DNA from: Pigmentiphaga litoralis
Lineage (GTDB): Bacteria > Pseudomonadota > Gammaproteobacteria > Burkholderiales > Burkholderiaceae_B
Length of the DNA: 64,000 bases
Assembly: GCF_013408655.1 (NCBI RefSeq)
Contig: NZ_JACCBP010000004.1
Span: 1-64,000 of the forward strand
Direction of reading: 5' to 3'
This document shows, one piece after another, positions 54,761 to 62,884 of this stretch. The first letter of the stretch is position 1. Every line of letters starts with the position of its first letter. The notes under the pieces are model-generated. The model made no database searches, was not told the origin of the DNA, and was given only the letters and a program-made list of their open reading frames with translations. The position numbers and the translations under genes were made by a program.

Positions 54761-57121
54761 ATGACCCGAATTTTGCTCAAGGTTGCCGGCGTCCTTGCCG
54801 GATTGGCCGTCTGCGTCGCCCTATTGGTCGGGCTGGCGCTGGCGCTCGCCTATCCGAATCTGCCGGACCTGGACGCACTTACCGACTACCACCCGAAAGT
54901 GCCGTTGCGCGTCTATACCGCCGACAATGTGCTGATCGGCGAATTTGGCGAAGAACGCCGCAATGTGGTCCGGATCCGCGATGTGCCGGACGTGCTCAAG
55001 TCGGCCATTCTGTCGGCCGAAGACGACGGCTTCTACCAGCATGGCGGTATCGACTGGACCGGCGTACTGCGCGCCGCCTTCACCAACGCCATCAACCTGC
55101 AGAAAAGCCAGGGCGCCAGCACGATCACGATGCAGGTGGCCCGCAACTTCTATCTGTCGTCCGAAAAGACCTACACCCGCAAGCTGTACGAAATCCTGCT
55201 GACCTTCAAGATTGAAGCCAACCTGACCAAGGACCAGATCCTGGAGCTGTACATCAACCAGATCTACCTGGGCCAGCGCGCCTACGGTTTTGCGTCGGCG
55301 GCCCGGATCTATTTTGGCAAGCCGGTCGCGGAACTGACGGCATCGGAAGCGGCCATGCTGGCCGGCATTCCCAAGGCGCCGTCGCGCTACAACCCGGTCG
55401 TCAACCCCACGCGCGCCACGCTGCGCCAGCAATATGTGCTGCGCCGCATGCACGAGCTGGGCTACCTGACCGACCCGGAATACCGCGCCGCGCTGGACGA
55501 CAAGATGAAGATCAAGCCGCTGGGCGGCGAATTCGCGGTGCGTGCCGAATATGTGGCCGAACTGGCGCGCCAGCTGGTCTATGACATCTACAAGGAAGAC
55601 ACGTACACCCGCGGTCTGAACGTGTACACGACGGTGAACAAGGCGCAGCAGGACGCGGCCTATGAAGCGCTGCGTGACGGCGTGATGGACTACGAACGCC
55701 GCCACGGCTATCGCGGCCCGGAAGCGTTCGTGGAACTGCCTGATGGCGTGGACCGTGACGCCGAAAAGCTGAACGAAGCGGTGGACGACGCGCTGACCGA
55801 CCATCCGGACAACGACGACCTGCTGGCCGCGGTGGTGCTGTCGGCCGATGCCAACAAGGTGCGCGTGGCGCGCAGCGCGGGCGAAATCATCGAAATCACC
55901 GGCAAGGGCCTGCGCTTTGCCGCATCGGGCCTGAACGCCAAGGCCCAGCCCACACAGCGCGTGCGCCGCGGCGCGATCGTGCGGATCATGAAGACCGGCG
56001 GCGAATGGGAAATCCTGCAGTCACCGGCCGTGCAAGGCGCGTTTGTGTCGACCGACCCGCGCGACGGCGCGATCCGCGCCATGGTGGGCGGCTTCGACTT
56101 CCAGCGCGGCAAGTTCAACCGGGTCACGCAGGCCTGGCGCCAGCCGGGATCGAGCTTCAAGCCCTTCATCTACGCAGCGTCGCTGGAACGCGGGCTGACG
56201 CCATCGACCATCATTTCCGACGCGCCGTTCGTGCTGGAAGCGGCGGCCACGGGTTCGCAGCGCTGGGAACCCAAGAACTACGATGGCAAGAACGAAGCCC
56301 CGATGACCATGCGCCAAGGCCTGGCCAAGTCCAAGAACCTGGTGTCGATCCGGATCCTGCAGACCATCGGCCCGCAGTACGCGCAGGACTACATCACGCG
56401 CTTCGGTTTTGAGGCGGCGCGCCACCCGGCCTACCTGACGATGGCGCTAGGTGCAGGTGCGGTCACGCCCTTGCAGATGGCAGGCGCTTACTCGGTGTTT
56501 GCCAACGGGGGTTACCGTGTCACGCCGTTCCTGATCGACAAAGTGACCGACGGCAGCGGACGCGTGCTGATGCAGGCCCGTCCGGCCAAGGCGGGTGACG
56601 AATCGGTACGCGCGATCGACGCCCGCACCGCCTATATCACCGACACCATGCTGCGCGACGTGGTGCGCACCGGCACGGCCCGTGCGGCGTTGGCGCTCAA
56701 GCGTACTGACGTGGGCGGCAAGACCGGCACGACCAACAATTCGGTGGACGGCTGGTTCGCGGGCTACACGCCGCAACTGGTGGGCATTGCCTGGCTGGGC
56801 TATGACCAGCCCAAGTCGCTGGGTGTGCGCGAAACCGGCGGCGGCGCGGCCATGCCGATCTGGCTGGCGTACATGCAGAAGGCGTTGAAGGGCGTGCCGC
56901 AGCAGGAACAGGTCATGCCGCCGGGCATCATCACCGCCAACGGCGACTACTATCTGTCGGAATTTCCGCCCGGACAGGCGGTGGCGACGGTGGGTGTCGC
57001 GGCGCCGAAGGAAGAAGATCCGATGTCGCGCCTGATCGACGGACTGGGCAATCTGATTGGCGGCAATGGCAGCCCGTCGAACGCGCCCAGGAGTGCAACG
57101 CAGCCCGACTACCTGCCCTGA
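54761..57121 (+). CDS. mrcA: Penicillin-binding protein 1A
   Basis: A 786-residue bifunctional murein synthase. An N-terminal membrane anchor (about 5-30) is followed by the GT51 transglycosylase domain with AEDDGFYQHGG (catalytic Glu near 88) and the GASTITMQVARNFYL block, an OB-like linker, and the transpeptidase domain with SSFK (near 462), SKN (near 525) and KTGTT (near 654). Length is that of betaproteobacterial PBP1A. The start at 54761 begins MTRILLK; the longer frame to 54629 has no signal-anchor at its start. aroK lies divergently, as in many proteobacteria. Confidence 0.95.
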   Translation: MTRILLKVAGVLAGLAVCVALLVGLALALAYPNLPDLDALTDYHPKVPLRVYTADNVLIGEFGEERRNVVRIRDVPDVLKSAILSAEDDGFYQHGGIDWTGVLRAAFTNAINLQKSQGASTITMQVARNFYLSSEKTYTRKLYEILLTFKIEANLTKDQILELYINQIYLGQRAYGFASAARIYFGKPVAELTASEAAMLAGIPKAPSRYNPVVNPTRATLRQQYVLRRMHELGYLTDPEYRAALDDKMKIKPLGGEFAVRAEYVAELARQLVYDIYKEDTYTRGLNVYTTVNKAQQDAAYEALRDGVMDYERRHGYRGPEAFVELPDGVDRDAEKLNEAVDDALTDHPDNDDLLAAVVLSADANKVRVARSAGEIIEITGKGLRFAASGLNAKAQPTQRVRRGAIVRIMKTGGEWEILQSPAVQGAFVSTDPRDGAIRAMVGGFDFQRGKFNRVTQAWRQPGSSFKPFIYAASLERGLTPSTIISDAPFVLEAAATGSQRWEPKNYDGKNEAPMTMRQGLAKSKNLVSIRILQTIGPQYAQDYITRFGFEAARHPAYLTMALGAGAVTPLQMAGAYSVFANGGYRVTPFLIDKVTDGSGRVLMQARPAKAGDESVRAIDARTAYITDTMLRDVVRTGTARAALALKRTDVGGKTGTTNNSVDGWFAGYTPQLVGIAWLGYDQPKSLGVRETGGGAAMPIWLAYMQKALKGVPQQEQVMPPGIITANGDYYLSEFPPGQAVATVGVAAPKEEDPMSRLIDGLGNLIGGNGSPSNAPRSATQPDYLP

Positions 57122-57187
57122 CGGCGGGTACGGCGAAAGCTGCCGTACTATGTCTTCTGAACGCCTGAACGCCTGAATGAATAACAC

Positions 57188-57216
57188 TTGGCCCCCTGCA
57201 TTGCGCAGGGGGCCAA
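57188..57216. terminator. Stem-loop between mrcA and cyaY
   Basis: A perfect 12-bp stem (TTGGCCCCCTGC with GCAGGGGGCCAA) with a 5-base loop between two convergent genes. No T-run follows on either strand, so the efficiency as an intrinsic terminator is uncertain. Confidence 0.65.
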
Positions 57217-57222
57217 TGTGCA

Positions 57223-57558
57223 TCAGGGAATGGCCACCACCAGGATCCGGCCGGATTGCTCCGAACAGATGCGGCTGAGGGCGGCGCCCAGTTCTTCGCC
57301 CGACCGCGTATCGATCCACTGGCCGTTTTCCTGATGGCGGTAGTGGAAGCCGCCGCTGCGGCCCGCCACCCACATTTCCTTCATGGGCGCCTGGCTGTTC
57401 ACTACGACCTGGGACCGGTCCTGGAACGTGAGCGTAAGCACATTGCCGCTGCGCTCGCATTCCAGATCGACGTCCAATTCATCGAACCACACATCGGCCT
57501 GGGCTTCGATCGATCCGATGATCGCCTCGGCTGCGGCAACAAACTCGCTTTCGTTCAT
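57223..57558 (-). CDS. cyaY: Iron-sulfur cluster assembly protein CyaY (bacterial frataxin)
   Basis: A 111-residue frataxin homologue, regulating iron delivery to IscS. The acidic first helix ESEFVAAAEAIIGSIE, ELDVDLECERSGNVLTLTF and the QVVVNSQAPMKEMWVAGRSGGFHY strands match the family. GGTGAA lies 4 bases before ATG 57558. It diverges from lptM by as little as 10 bases. Confidence 0.93.
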   Translation of the reverse strand: MNESEFVAAAEAIIGSIEAQADVWFDELDVDLECERSGNVLTLTFQDRSQVVVNSQAPMKEMWVAGRSGGFHYRHQENGQWIDTRSGEELGAALSRICSEQSGRILVVAIP

Positions 57559-57568
57559 AATTTCACCT

Positions 57569-57898
57569 ATGCCCGACATGACACCATCACGCACCGCGCG
57601 CGCCGCATGCCAGCCATCCTTTGGGTTAGCAGATGCACGCATTGTAGCCAGCGCCGCGCGCCTGGCCCCCAATACCCCTGACGCCACCCGTGCTGCTCCG
57701 GCCGCGCGCTGGCTGGTCCGGGGCGTGGTCGTTGCGGGGCTGACCGTGCTGGCCGCCTGCGGCCAGAAAGGCCCGCTGTTCATTCCCGATGACGCCGGCA
57801 AGCCCATTCCGCCGACCACGTCCGCCACCTATCCGAGCTCGTCGACCGCGACCCGCACCACGTCGCAGAACCGCGCCACCTTCCCTACCCTGCCCTGA
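57569..57898 (+). CDS. lptM: LptM/YifL-type lipoprotein
   Basis: The C-terminal half is a typical LptM: lipobox LTVLAACGQKGPLF then a short Pro/Thr tail ending near QNRATFPTLP. LptM helps LptD assembly at the outer membrane. From the ATG at 57569 the protein is 109 residues, with about 64 residues before the lipobox cysteine; usual LptM has about 20. The real start may be a GTG or other codon nearer the cysteine (57700-57725). The downstream lysA start is 8 bases after the stop, the standard lptM-lysA arrangement. Confidence 0.8.
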   Translation: MPDMTPSRTARAACQPSFGLADARIVASAARLAPNTPDATRAAPAARWLVRGVVVAGLTVLAACGQKGPLFIPDDAGKPIPPTTSATYPSSSTATRTTSQNRATFPTLP

Positions 57899-57905
57899 TT
57901 CCGCC

Positions 57906-59213
57906 ATGACCGATACCCGAGTCCCTGCCGCGGGCGCGCAAGCGACCCCTGTCGGCAGCCCCTATTTCGCCTACCGCGACGGCGTGCTGCACGCCGAAAG
58001 CGTGTCGGTGGCCGACCTGGCGGAACGCCTGGGCACGCCGCTGTACATCTACTCGCGCGCGGCGCTGCATGCCGCCTACGGTGCCTATCGCGATGCGATC
58101 GGCAGCCACGACGTGCTGGTCTGCTACGGCATGAAGGCCAATTCGAACCTGGCCGTGCTGCGCGAATTCGCAAAGATGGGCGCGGGCTTCGATATCGTGT
58201 CGGCTGGCGAACTGCAACGCGTGCTGGCGGTGGGCGGCGACCCGTCCAAGGTCGTGTTTTCGGGGGTGGGCAAGCAGGCGTCGGAAATGCGCCTGGCGCT
58301 GGAAGTCGGCGTCAAGTGCTTCAACGTCGAGTCGATTCCCGAACTGCACCGGCTGTCGGCCGTGGCCGCATCGATGGGCAAACGCGCGCCGGTGTCGCTG
58401 CGGGTGAATCCCGACGTGGACCCCAAGACCCATCCGTACATTTCCACCGGGCTGAAAGAAAACAAGTTCGGCATTGCCATCGAGCAGGCGCTGGACGCCT
58501 ACCGCAATGCCGCCAGCCTGCCGGGCATCAAGGTGGTAGGGCTGGATTGCCATATCGGGTCGCAGATCACCGAAGCGTCACCTTTCCTGGACGCCCTCGA
58601 CAAGCTGCTGGACCTGCTGGACCTGCTGGCCGCGCATGACATCCACATCGACCACCTGGACCTGGGCGGTGGCCTGGGCATCCGGTATTCGGACGAGACC
58701 CTGCTGTCCCCCACGACCCTGCTGAACGCCGTGTTCGAACGCCTGCTGGCGCGCGGCTACGGCGACCGCCAGATCGTGCTGGAACCGGGCCGGTCGCTGG
58801 CCGGCAACGCGGGCATTCTGGTGACGCGCGTGGAATACCTCAAGCACACGGATTCCAAGCTGTTCCTGATCGTGGACGCGGCCATGAACGACCTGGTGCG
58901 CCCGACCCTGTACGACGCGTATCACGGCGTGCTGCCCGTTGTGCCGCGGACCGACGTGGTCACGCGCAATTACGACGTGGTCGGCCCGATCTGCGAAAGC
59001 GGCGACTGGCTGGCCCGCAACCGCGACCTGGCCGTGGCCGAAGGCGACCTGCTGGCGTTCGAGTCGGCTGGCGCCTATGGCATGGTGATGGCCAGCAACT
59101 ACAACACGCGCCCGCGCGCCGCCGAAGTGATGGTGGATGGCGCCAACTTCCACGTGGTGCGGTCGCGGGAAACCGTGGCGCAGCTGCTGGCGCTGGAATC
59201 GACGCTGGGGTAA
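57906..59213 (+). CDS. lysA: Diaminopimelate decarboxylase LysA
   Basis: A 435-residue PLP enzyme of the alanine-racemase-like fold that makes lysine from meso-diaminopimelate. The PLP lysine is in CYGMKANSN (near 76), the glycine loop is LDLGGGLGIRY, and the C-terminal CESGDWLARNR and SAGAYGMVMASNYN match the dimer active-site segment. Start at 57906 (MTDTRV), 8 bases after the lptM stop; the frame to 57789 overlaps lptM. A GC-rich stem-loop follows. Confidence 0.95.
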   Translation: MTDTRVPAAGAQATPVGSPYFAYRDGVLHAESVSVADLAERLGTPLYIYSRAALHAAYGAYRDAIGSHDVLVCYGMKANSNLAVLREFAKMGAGFDIVSAGELQRVLAVGGDPSKVVFSGVGKQASEMRLALEVGVKCFNVESIPELHRLSAVAASMGKRAPVSLRVNPDVDPKTHPYISTGLKENKFGIAIEQALDAYRNAASLPGIKVVGLDCHIGSQITEASPFLDALDKLLDLLDLLAAHDIHIDHLDLGGGLGIRYSDETLLSPTTLLNAVFERLLARGYGDRQIVLEPGRSLAGNAGILVTRVEYLKHTDSKLFLIVDAAMNDLVRPTLYDAYHGVLPVVPRTDVVTRNYDVVGPICESGDWLARNRDLAVAEGDLLAFESAGAYGMVMASNYNTRPRAAEVMVDGANFHVVRSRETVAQLLALESTLG

Positions 59214-59228
59214 GGACCCCGGACGGCA

Positions 59229-59254
59229 TCGCGGCGCCCGGGAAGGCGCCGCGA
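59229..59254. terminator. GC-rich stem-loop between lysA and msrQ
   Basis: TCGCGGCGCC pairs with GGCGCCGCGA around a 6-base loop between convergent lysA and msrQ. No T-run follows, so intrinsic termination is uncertain. Confidence 0.5.
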
Positions 59255-59327
59255 AGGTCGATCTGGCAGGGTCCGCGTGGAGTCCACGCATCGGCGCGGG
59301 GCCCCGCAAGTCCCAGGCTCCGGTCTG

Positions 59328-60050
59328 CTACCGCTTGCGCCCTTTCCACCACCGCTGCACGCGCCAGGCCATCAGCACCGCAAACACCGCGGTGTAGATG
59401 CCCACCGTGGCAAAGTCGTTCTTGCCGGCTTTCTGCCACCAGTAGTGCAGCAGCCCCAGCGTGACGATCAGGTAGATCAGCTTGTGCAGGGTCTGCCACT
59501 TGCGCCCCAGCCGGCGCATCCATCCCTTGGTCGACGTGACCGCCAGCGGGATCAGCAACAGAAACGCCGCAAAACCCACCGTAATGAACGGGCGCTTGAT
59601 CACGTCCTGCACGATCGCGATCACGTTGAACCACTGGTCCCACCATACATAGGTGGTCAGGTGCAGGCACACGTAAAAGAACGCGAACAGCCCGCACATG
59701 CGCCGCACCTGCAGCAGCATGGGCTGCTTGATCCAGCTGCGCAGCGGCGAGATCAACAGGGTGATCAGCAAGGTCACCAGCGTCCAGGTGCCCGACGACC
59801 GGGTCAGGAATTCCACCGGATTGGCCGTCAGATCGTTGGTCACGCCCAGGTAGACCCATCGCGCCAAGGGGTACAGGAACGCGATGAACAGCAGGATCTT
59901 GAAGGTCCGCAGCGGGATGCCGAAGACCTTGGGCGTGGCGGCCGTGCGGGGGGCGCCTGCGGCAGCCGCCCCGCGGCGCGCGGTGGCGGGTGCTGCCGCG
60001 GCGGCGGTGGCTGCAGACGACGCTGCGGGGGATGGCGAGACGGGCGGCAT
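59328..60050 (-). CDS. msrQ: Heme-binding membrane subunit MsrQ of the methionine sulfoxide reductase
   Basis: A 240-residue integral membrane b-type haem protein of the MsrQ/YedZ family, passing electrons from the quinone pool to MsrP. About six helices lie from residue 48 to 230. Haem-ligand histidines are in FFYVCLHLTTYVWW and KWQTLHKLIYL. The first 40 residues are an Ala/Pro-rich extension not found in typical MsrQ (about 200 residues), so the real start could be internal near IPLRTFKILL. It lies 11 bases downstream of msrP. Confidence 0.88.
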   Translation of the reverse strand: MPPVSPSPAASSAATAAAAAPATARRGAAAAGAPRTAATPKVFGIPLRTFKILLFIAFLYPLARWVYLGVTNDLTANPVEFLTRSSGTWTLVTLLITLLISPLRSWIKQPMLLQVRRMCGLFAFFYVCLHLTTYVWWDQWFNVIAIVQDVIKRPFITVGFAAFLLLIPLAVTSTKGWMRRLGRKWQTLHKLIYLIVTLGLLHYWWQKAGKNDFATVGIYTAVFAVLMAWRVQRWWKGRKR

Positions 60051-60061
60051 GGCGTCGGCGC

Positions 60062-61030
60062 TCAGTAGTTCTTCTTCAGGTCCATGCCGGCGTACAGCGA
60101 TGCGACCTGATCGGCGTAGCCATTGAACGGCAGCGTCTTGCGCTTGGGCGAAAACAGGCCGTCTTCACCAATTCGGCGTTCGGTGGCCTGGCTCCAGCGC
60201 GGATGCGGCACGTCGGGGTTCACGTTGGCGTAGAAACCGTATTCGGACGACGCCGCCTTGATCCAGCTCGTGACCGGCTGCTTTTCAACGAACCGGATCT
60301 TGACCAGCGACTTGCCGGACTTGAAGCCGTACTTCCAGGGCGCCACGATACGCACCGGCGCGCCGTTCTGGTTGGGCAGCGTTTCGCCATACACGCCAAA
60401 GGTGAGCAAGGCGAGCGGATGCATGGCTTCATCCATCCGCAAGGCTTCGACATAGGGCCATTCCAGCACGCGCGAACGCAGGCCGGGCATGGTTTCGGGC
60501 TGCGTCGCCGTGACGAATTCCACGAACTTGGCGTTGCCGGTCGGCTCGACCCGCTTGATCAGTTCGCTCAGCGAAAAGCCCACCCACGGAATCACCATGG
60601 ACCAGCCTTCGACACAGCGCAGGCGATACACCCGTTCTTCCATCGGCGCCATCTTGCGCAGATCGTCCAGGCCGATGGTCATGGGCTTCTTGACCTCGCC
60701 TTCGATCGCGACCGTCCAGGGCTTGGTCTTGAAGCGGCCGGCGTTATCGGCCGGATCGCCCTTGTCGGTGCCGAATTCGTAGAAGTTGTTGTAGGTCGTG
60801 ACGTCCTTGACCGGGGTCAGCTTGTCCATCACGACGAATTGCGGATTGCGGGTCGCGACCAGCTTTTCACCCGTGGTGGTCTGGGCAAAAGCCTGGCGAT
60901 TGGTCCAGCCGGCCAGGCCCATGGCCGCGGCGGCGGCGCCGGCCTGCAGCATGAGACGGCGGCGATCCTGGTAGACGGACTGCGCGGTGATCTCGGAGGG
61001 AGCAATGTCCCCGGGTCTACGTATCAACAT
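60062..61030 (-). CDS. msrP: Molybdopterin methionine sulfoxide reductase MsrP
   Basis: A 322-residue periplasmic enzyme repairing methionine sulfoxide in envelope proteins. A twin-arginine signal ([17 protein letters not shown], residues about 23-40) fits export of a folded molybdoenzyme. The Mo-ligand cysteine is in [15 protein letters not shown] (near 140). AGGAG precedes ATG 61030 by 5 bases. It is cotranscribed with msrQ, as is usual. The upstream 255 bases to 61285 hold an 18-bp-period direct repeat and no clear promoter. Confidence 0.93.
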   Translation of the reverse strand: MLIRRPGDIAPSEITAQSVYQDRRRLMLQAGAAAAAMGLAGWTNRQAFAQTTTGEKLVATRNPQFVVMDKLTPVKDVTTYNNFYEFGTDKGDPADNAGRFKTKPWTVAIEGEVKKPMTIGLDDLRKMAPMEERVYRLRCVEGWSMVIPWVGFSLSELIKRVEPTGNAKFVEFVTATQPETMPGLRSRVLEWPYVEALRMDEAMHPLALLTFGVYGETLPNQNGAPVRIVAPWKYGFKSGKSLVKIRFVEKQPVTSWIKAASSEYGFYANVNPDVPHPRWSQATERRIGEDGLFSPKRKTLPFNGYADQVASLYAGMDLKKNY

Positions 61031-61219
61031 GGCAACTCCTGGCGATGGACGGGGCGTTCCCCGCCCAAGGTGAAGACTCAGAGTACCTGAGGCATGGGAG
61101 CTATTGTCGGGCGGCATCGCGCAGCCATGTATCAACTTTTTATAAACACGGGACAGCGGGGGGCACCGGGCCGTGCGGCGCCGGCGGGCTCGCCTTCTTG
61201 CCAGGCCCGCCGGCTTGCC

Positions 61220-61251
61220 GGGTCCTGCCTTCCGGTAGGGTCCTGCCTTCC
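61220..61251. repeat. Direct repeat GGGTCCTGCCTTCC x2
   Basis: Two exact 14-base copies with an 18-base period, upstream of msrP and just past the qorB stop. Confidence 0.8.
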
Positions 61252-61285
61252 CGGAAGCTCGTCTTCCTCGGCGGATCTTGCCGTC

Positions 61286-62134
61286 TTATGTCGCCAGCGC
61301 CGCCTTCACCGACTGCGCGAGCGGCGTGGTCGGGTGGCCGATCAACGCCGACAGCACGCGGCTGTCATCGAACAGGGCGCCCTGGGAAGCGGCAACGTCC
61401 CACGACGCTAGGACTGCGGCAAAGCCTTCGGGCACGCCGGCCTTGGTCAGGGCCGCGGCATAGTCGGCTTCCGGAATGCTCTGGTAGCCGATGGATTTGC
61501 CGGACTGCGACGAAATTTCCGCAGCCAGTTCGGCCAGCGTATAGGCGGTGTCACCGGCCAGTTCATAGGTCTTGCCTTCATGACCCTGCCCGGTCAGCAC
61601 CGCCACGGCCGCGTCGGCGTAGTCCGCACGTGATGCCGACGCAATGCGCCCGTCGGCCGCGCTGCTGTATAGCGTGCCCAGCCCCAGCGCCGACCCGACC
61701 GCGCCCATGTAGTTCTCGGTGTACCAGCCATTGCGCAGGATCGTGTGGGTCAGGCCTGATGCCTGCAGTGCTTTTTCGGTGTCGACGTGTTCCGGGGCCA
61801 GGCTGAGTGTGGACGTGTCGGCGTGCAGCAGGCTGGTGTAGACGACGCGGCGCACACCGGCCTTTTTTGCGGCGTTGATCACGTTGGTGTGCTGCGCGAC
61901 GCGTTGCCCGATTTCGCTGCTGGAAATTAGCAACAGGGTGTCGACGCCGGCCAGCGCGGCTTCCAGTGCGTCGGGCTGGGTGTAGTCGGCGGCCCGGGCT
62001 TCGACACCCAGGGTGCCTGCGCGATGCACGTCGCGCACCAGGGCAACGATCTCGTTGGCCGGAACGCGTTGCTTGAGTCGGTCGATAACAAGGCGGCCCA
62101 GTTCGCCGGTGGCGCCCGTAACGGCAATGGTCAT
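61286..62134 (-). CDS. qorB: NmrA-like quinone oxidoreductase QorB (YtfG type)
   Basis: A 282-residue atypical SDR/NmrA-family NAD(P)H:quinone oxidoreductase. AVTGATGELGRLVID is the cofactor loop, and the VYTSLLHADTSTLSLAPEHVDTEKAL and LRNGWYTENY segments are characteristic of QorB/YtfG. These enzymes reduce quinones and protect from quinone stress. It diverges from the HxlR regulator over a palindrome overlapping its probable -35, so it is likely repressed by it. Confidence 0.9.
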   Translation of the reverse strand: MTIAVTGATGELGRLVIDRLKQRVPANEIVALVRDVHRAGTLGVEARAADYTQPDALEAALAGVDTLLLISSSEIGQRVAQHTNVINAAKKAGVRRVVYTSLLHADTSTLSLAPEHVDTEKALQASGLTHTILRNGWYTENYMGAVGSALGLGTLYSSAADGRIASASRADYADAAVAVLTGQGHEGKTYELAGDTAYTLAELAAEISSQSGKSIGYQSIPEADYAAALTKAGVPEGFAAVLASWDVAASQGALFDDSRVLSALIGHPTTPLAQSVKAALAT

Positions 62135-62187
62135 GATGTGTCCTTGGCTGAAGTCGGTTGGGTTAGAGGCCCGACTATAGGCCGTTC

Positions 62188-62204
62188 ACTTACGATTCGT
62201 AAGT
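62188..62204. promoter_or_regulatory. HxlR operator, ACTTACGA-t-TCGTAAGT
   Basis: A perfect 8-1-8 palindrome in the qorB/hxlR divergent spacer, with an extra GGTAAGT half site at 62216-62222. Minus-strand TATAGT (62174-62179) lies 17 bases from TTACGA in the palindrome, so the site covers the qorB -35. TAGAAT at 62224-62229 may be the -10 for hxlR. Confidence 0.7.
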
Positions 62205-62256
62205 ACGCACGCAAAGGTAAGTGTAGAATGGCGTGGCCGGCAATGTGCCCTGCCCC

Positions 62257-62295
62257 TGCTGTGGTCCCCTGTCCTTGCTGTGGTCCCCTTGTCCT
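62257..62295. repeat. 19-20-bp tandem repeat in the hxlR leader
   Basis: TGCTGTGGTCCCCTGTCCT is followed directly by a copy with one extra T. It lies between the probable hxlR promoter and the hxlR start. Confidence 0.8.
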
Positions 62296-62311
62296 TGGAA
62301 TCAAGCCTGTC

Positions 62312-62770
62312 ATGACGTCGTCGACCCAACTTCCCGTGGAAAGTACGCCTGCCAGCCTGGCGGCCCCGCCTGCCCTGTCGCTGTCCGACAAGATGCAACG
62401 CGGCGACGTGATGGCGGCGGAGTGCCCGTCGCGTCAGGTGCTGCAGCACCTGACCAGCCGGTGGGGCGTGCTGGTGCTGATCACGCTGCTGCAGGGCACG
62501 CAGCGCTTCAGCCAGTTGCGGCGCAAGATAGGCGGGATCAACGAACGGATGCTGGCGCAGACGCTGCAATGGCTGGAAGCCGACGCGATGGTGCATCGGC
62601 GGTCGTTTAATACCGTTCCGCCCCATGTGGAGTACACGTTGACGCCCCTGGGGGCCGAGGCGGCGGAAAAGGTGCGCGACCTGGTGGACTGGCTGGAAAC
62701 GCATATGCCGGACATTGCGGAGGCCGGTCAGGCCGGGCGGCCGTCGGGCGCGTCCGATAAGGCGGCTTGA
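62312..62770 (+). CDS. HxlR-family transcriptional regulator (QorR/YtfH-like)
   Basis: A 152-residue MarR-like winged-helix regulator. The conserved redox cysteine lies in AAECPSRQVLQHLTSRWG, and RFSQLRRKIGGINERMLAQTLQWLE and YTLTPLGAEAAEKV complete the HxlR domain. Relatives such as QorR and HypR sense quinones or disulfide stress through this cysteine. Start at 62312 (MTSSTQ) follows a tandem repeat; an in-frame ATG at 62228 would include the repeat in the protein. It probably controls qorB across the palindromic operator. Confidence 0.85.
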   Translation: MTSSTQLPVESTPASLAAPPALSLSDKMQRGDVMAAECPSRQVLQHLTSRWGVLVLITLLQGTQRFSQLRRKIGGINERMLAQTLQWLEADAMVHRRSFNTVPPHVEYTLTPLGAEAAEKVRDLVDWLETHMPDIAEAGQAGRPSGASDKAA

Positions 62771-62813
62771 CCCCGGAACGCTGGAACGCAGTCTGGTCCG
62801 ACGCCTGAAACGA

Positions 62814-62843
62814 AAAAACCCCGCCTGCCCAGGCGGGGTTTTT
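62814..62843. terminator. Bidirectional rho-independent terminator
   Basis: AAAAACCCCGCCT pairs perfectly with AGGCGGGGTTTTT around GCCC. It ends both hxlR (plus) and ccsB (minus). Confidence 0.92.
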
Positions 62844-62884
62844 CGTTCTGGCCCGACGCAGTCCGGGACAGAGGGTGGCGGCCC

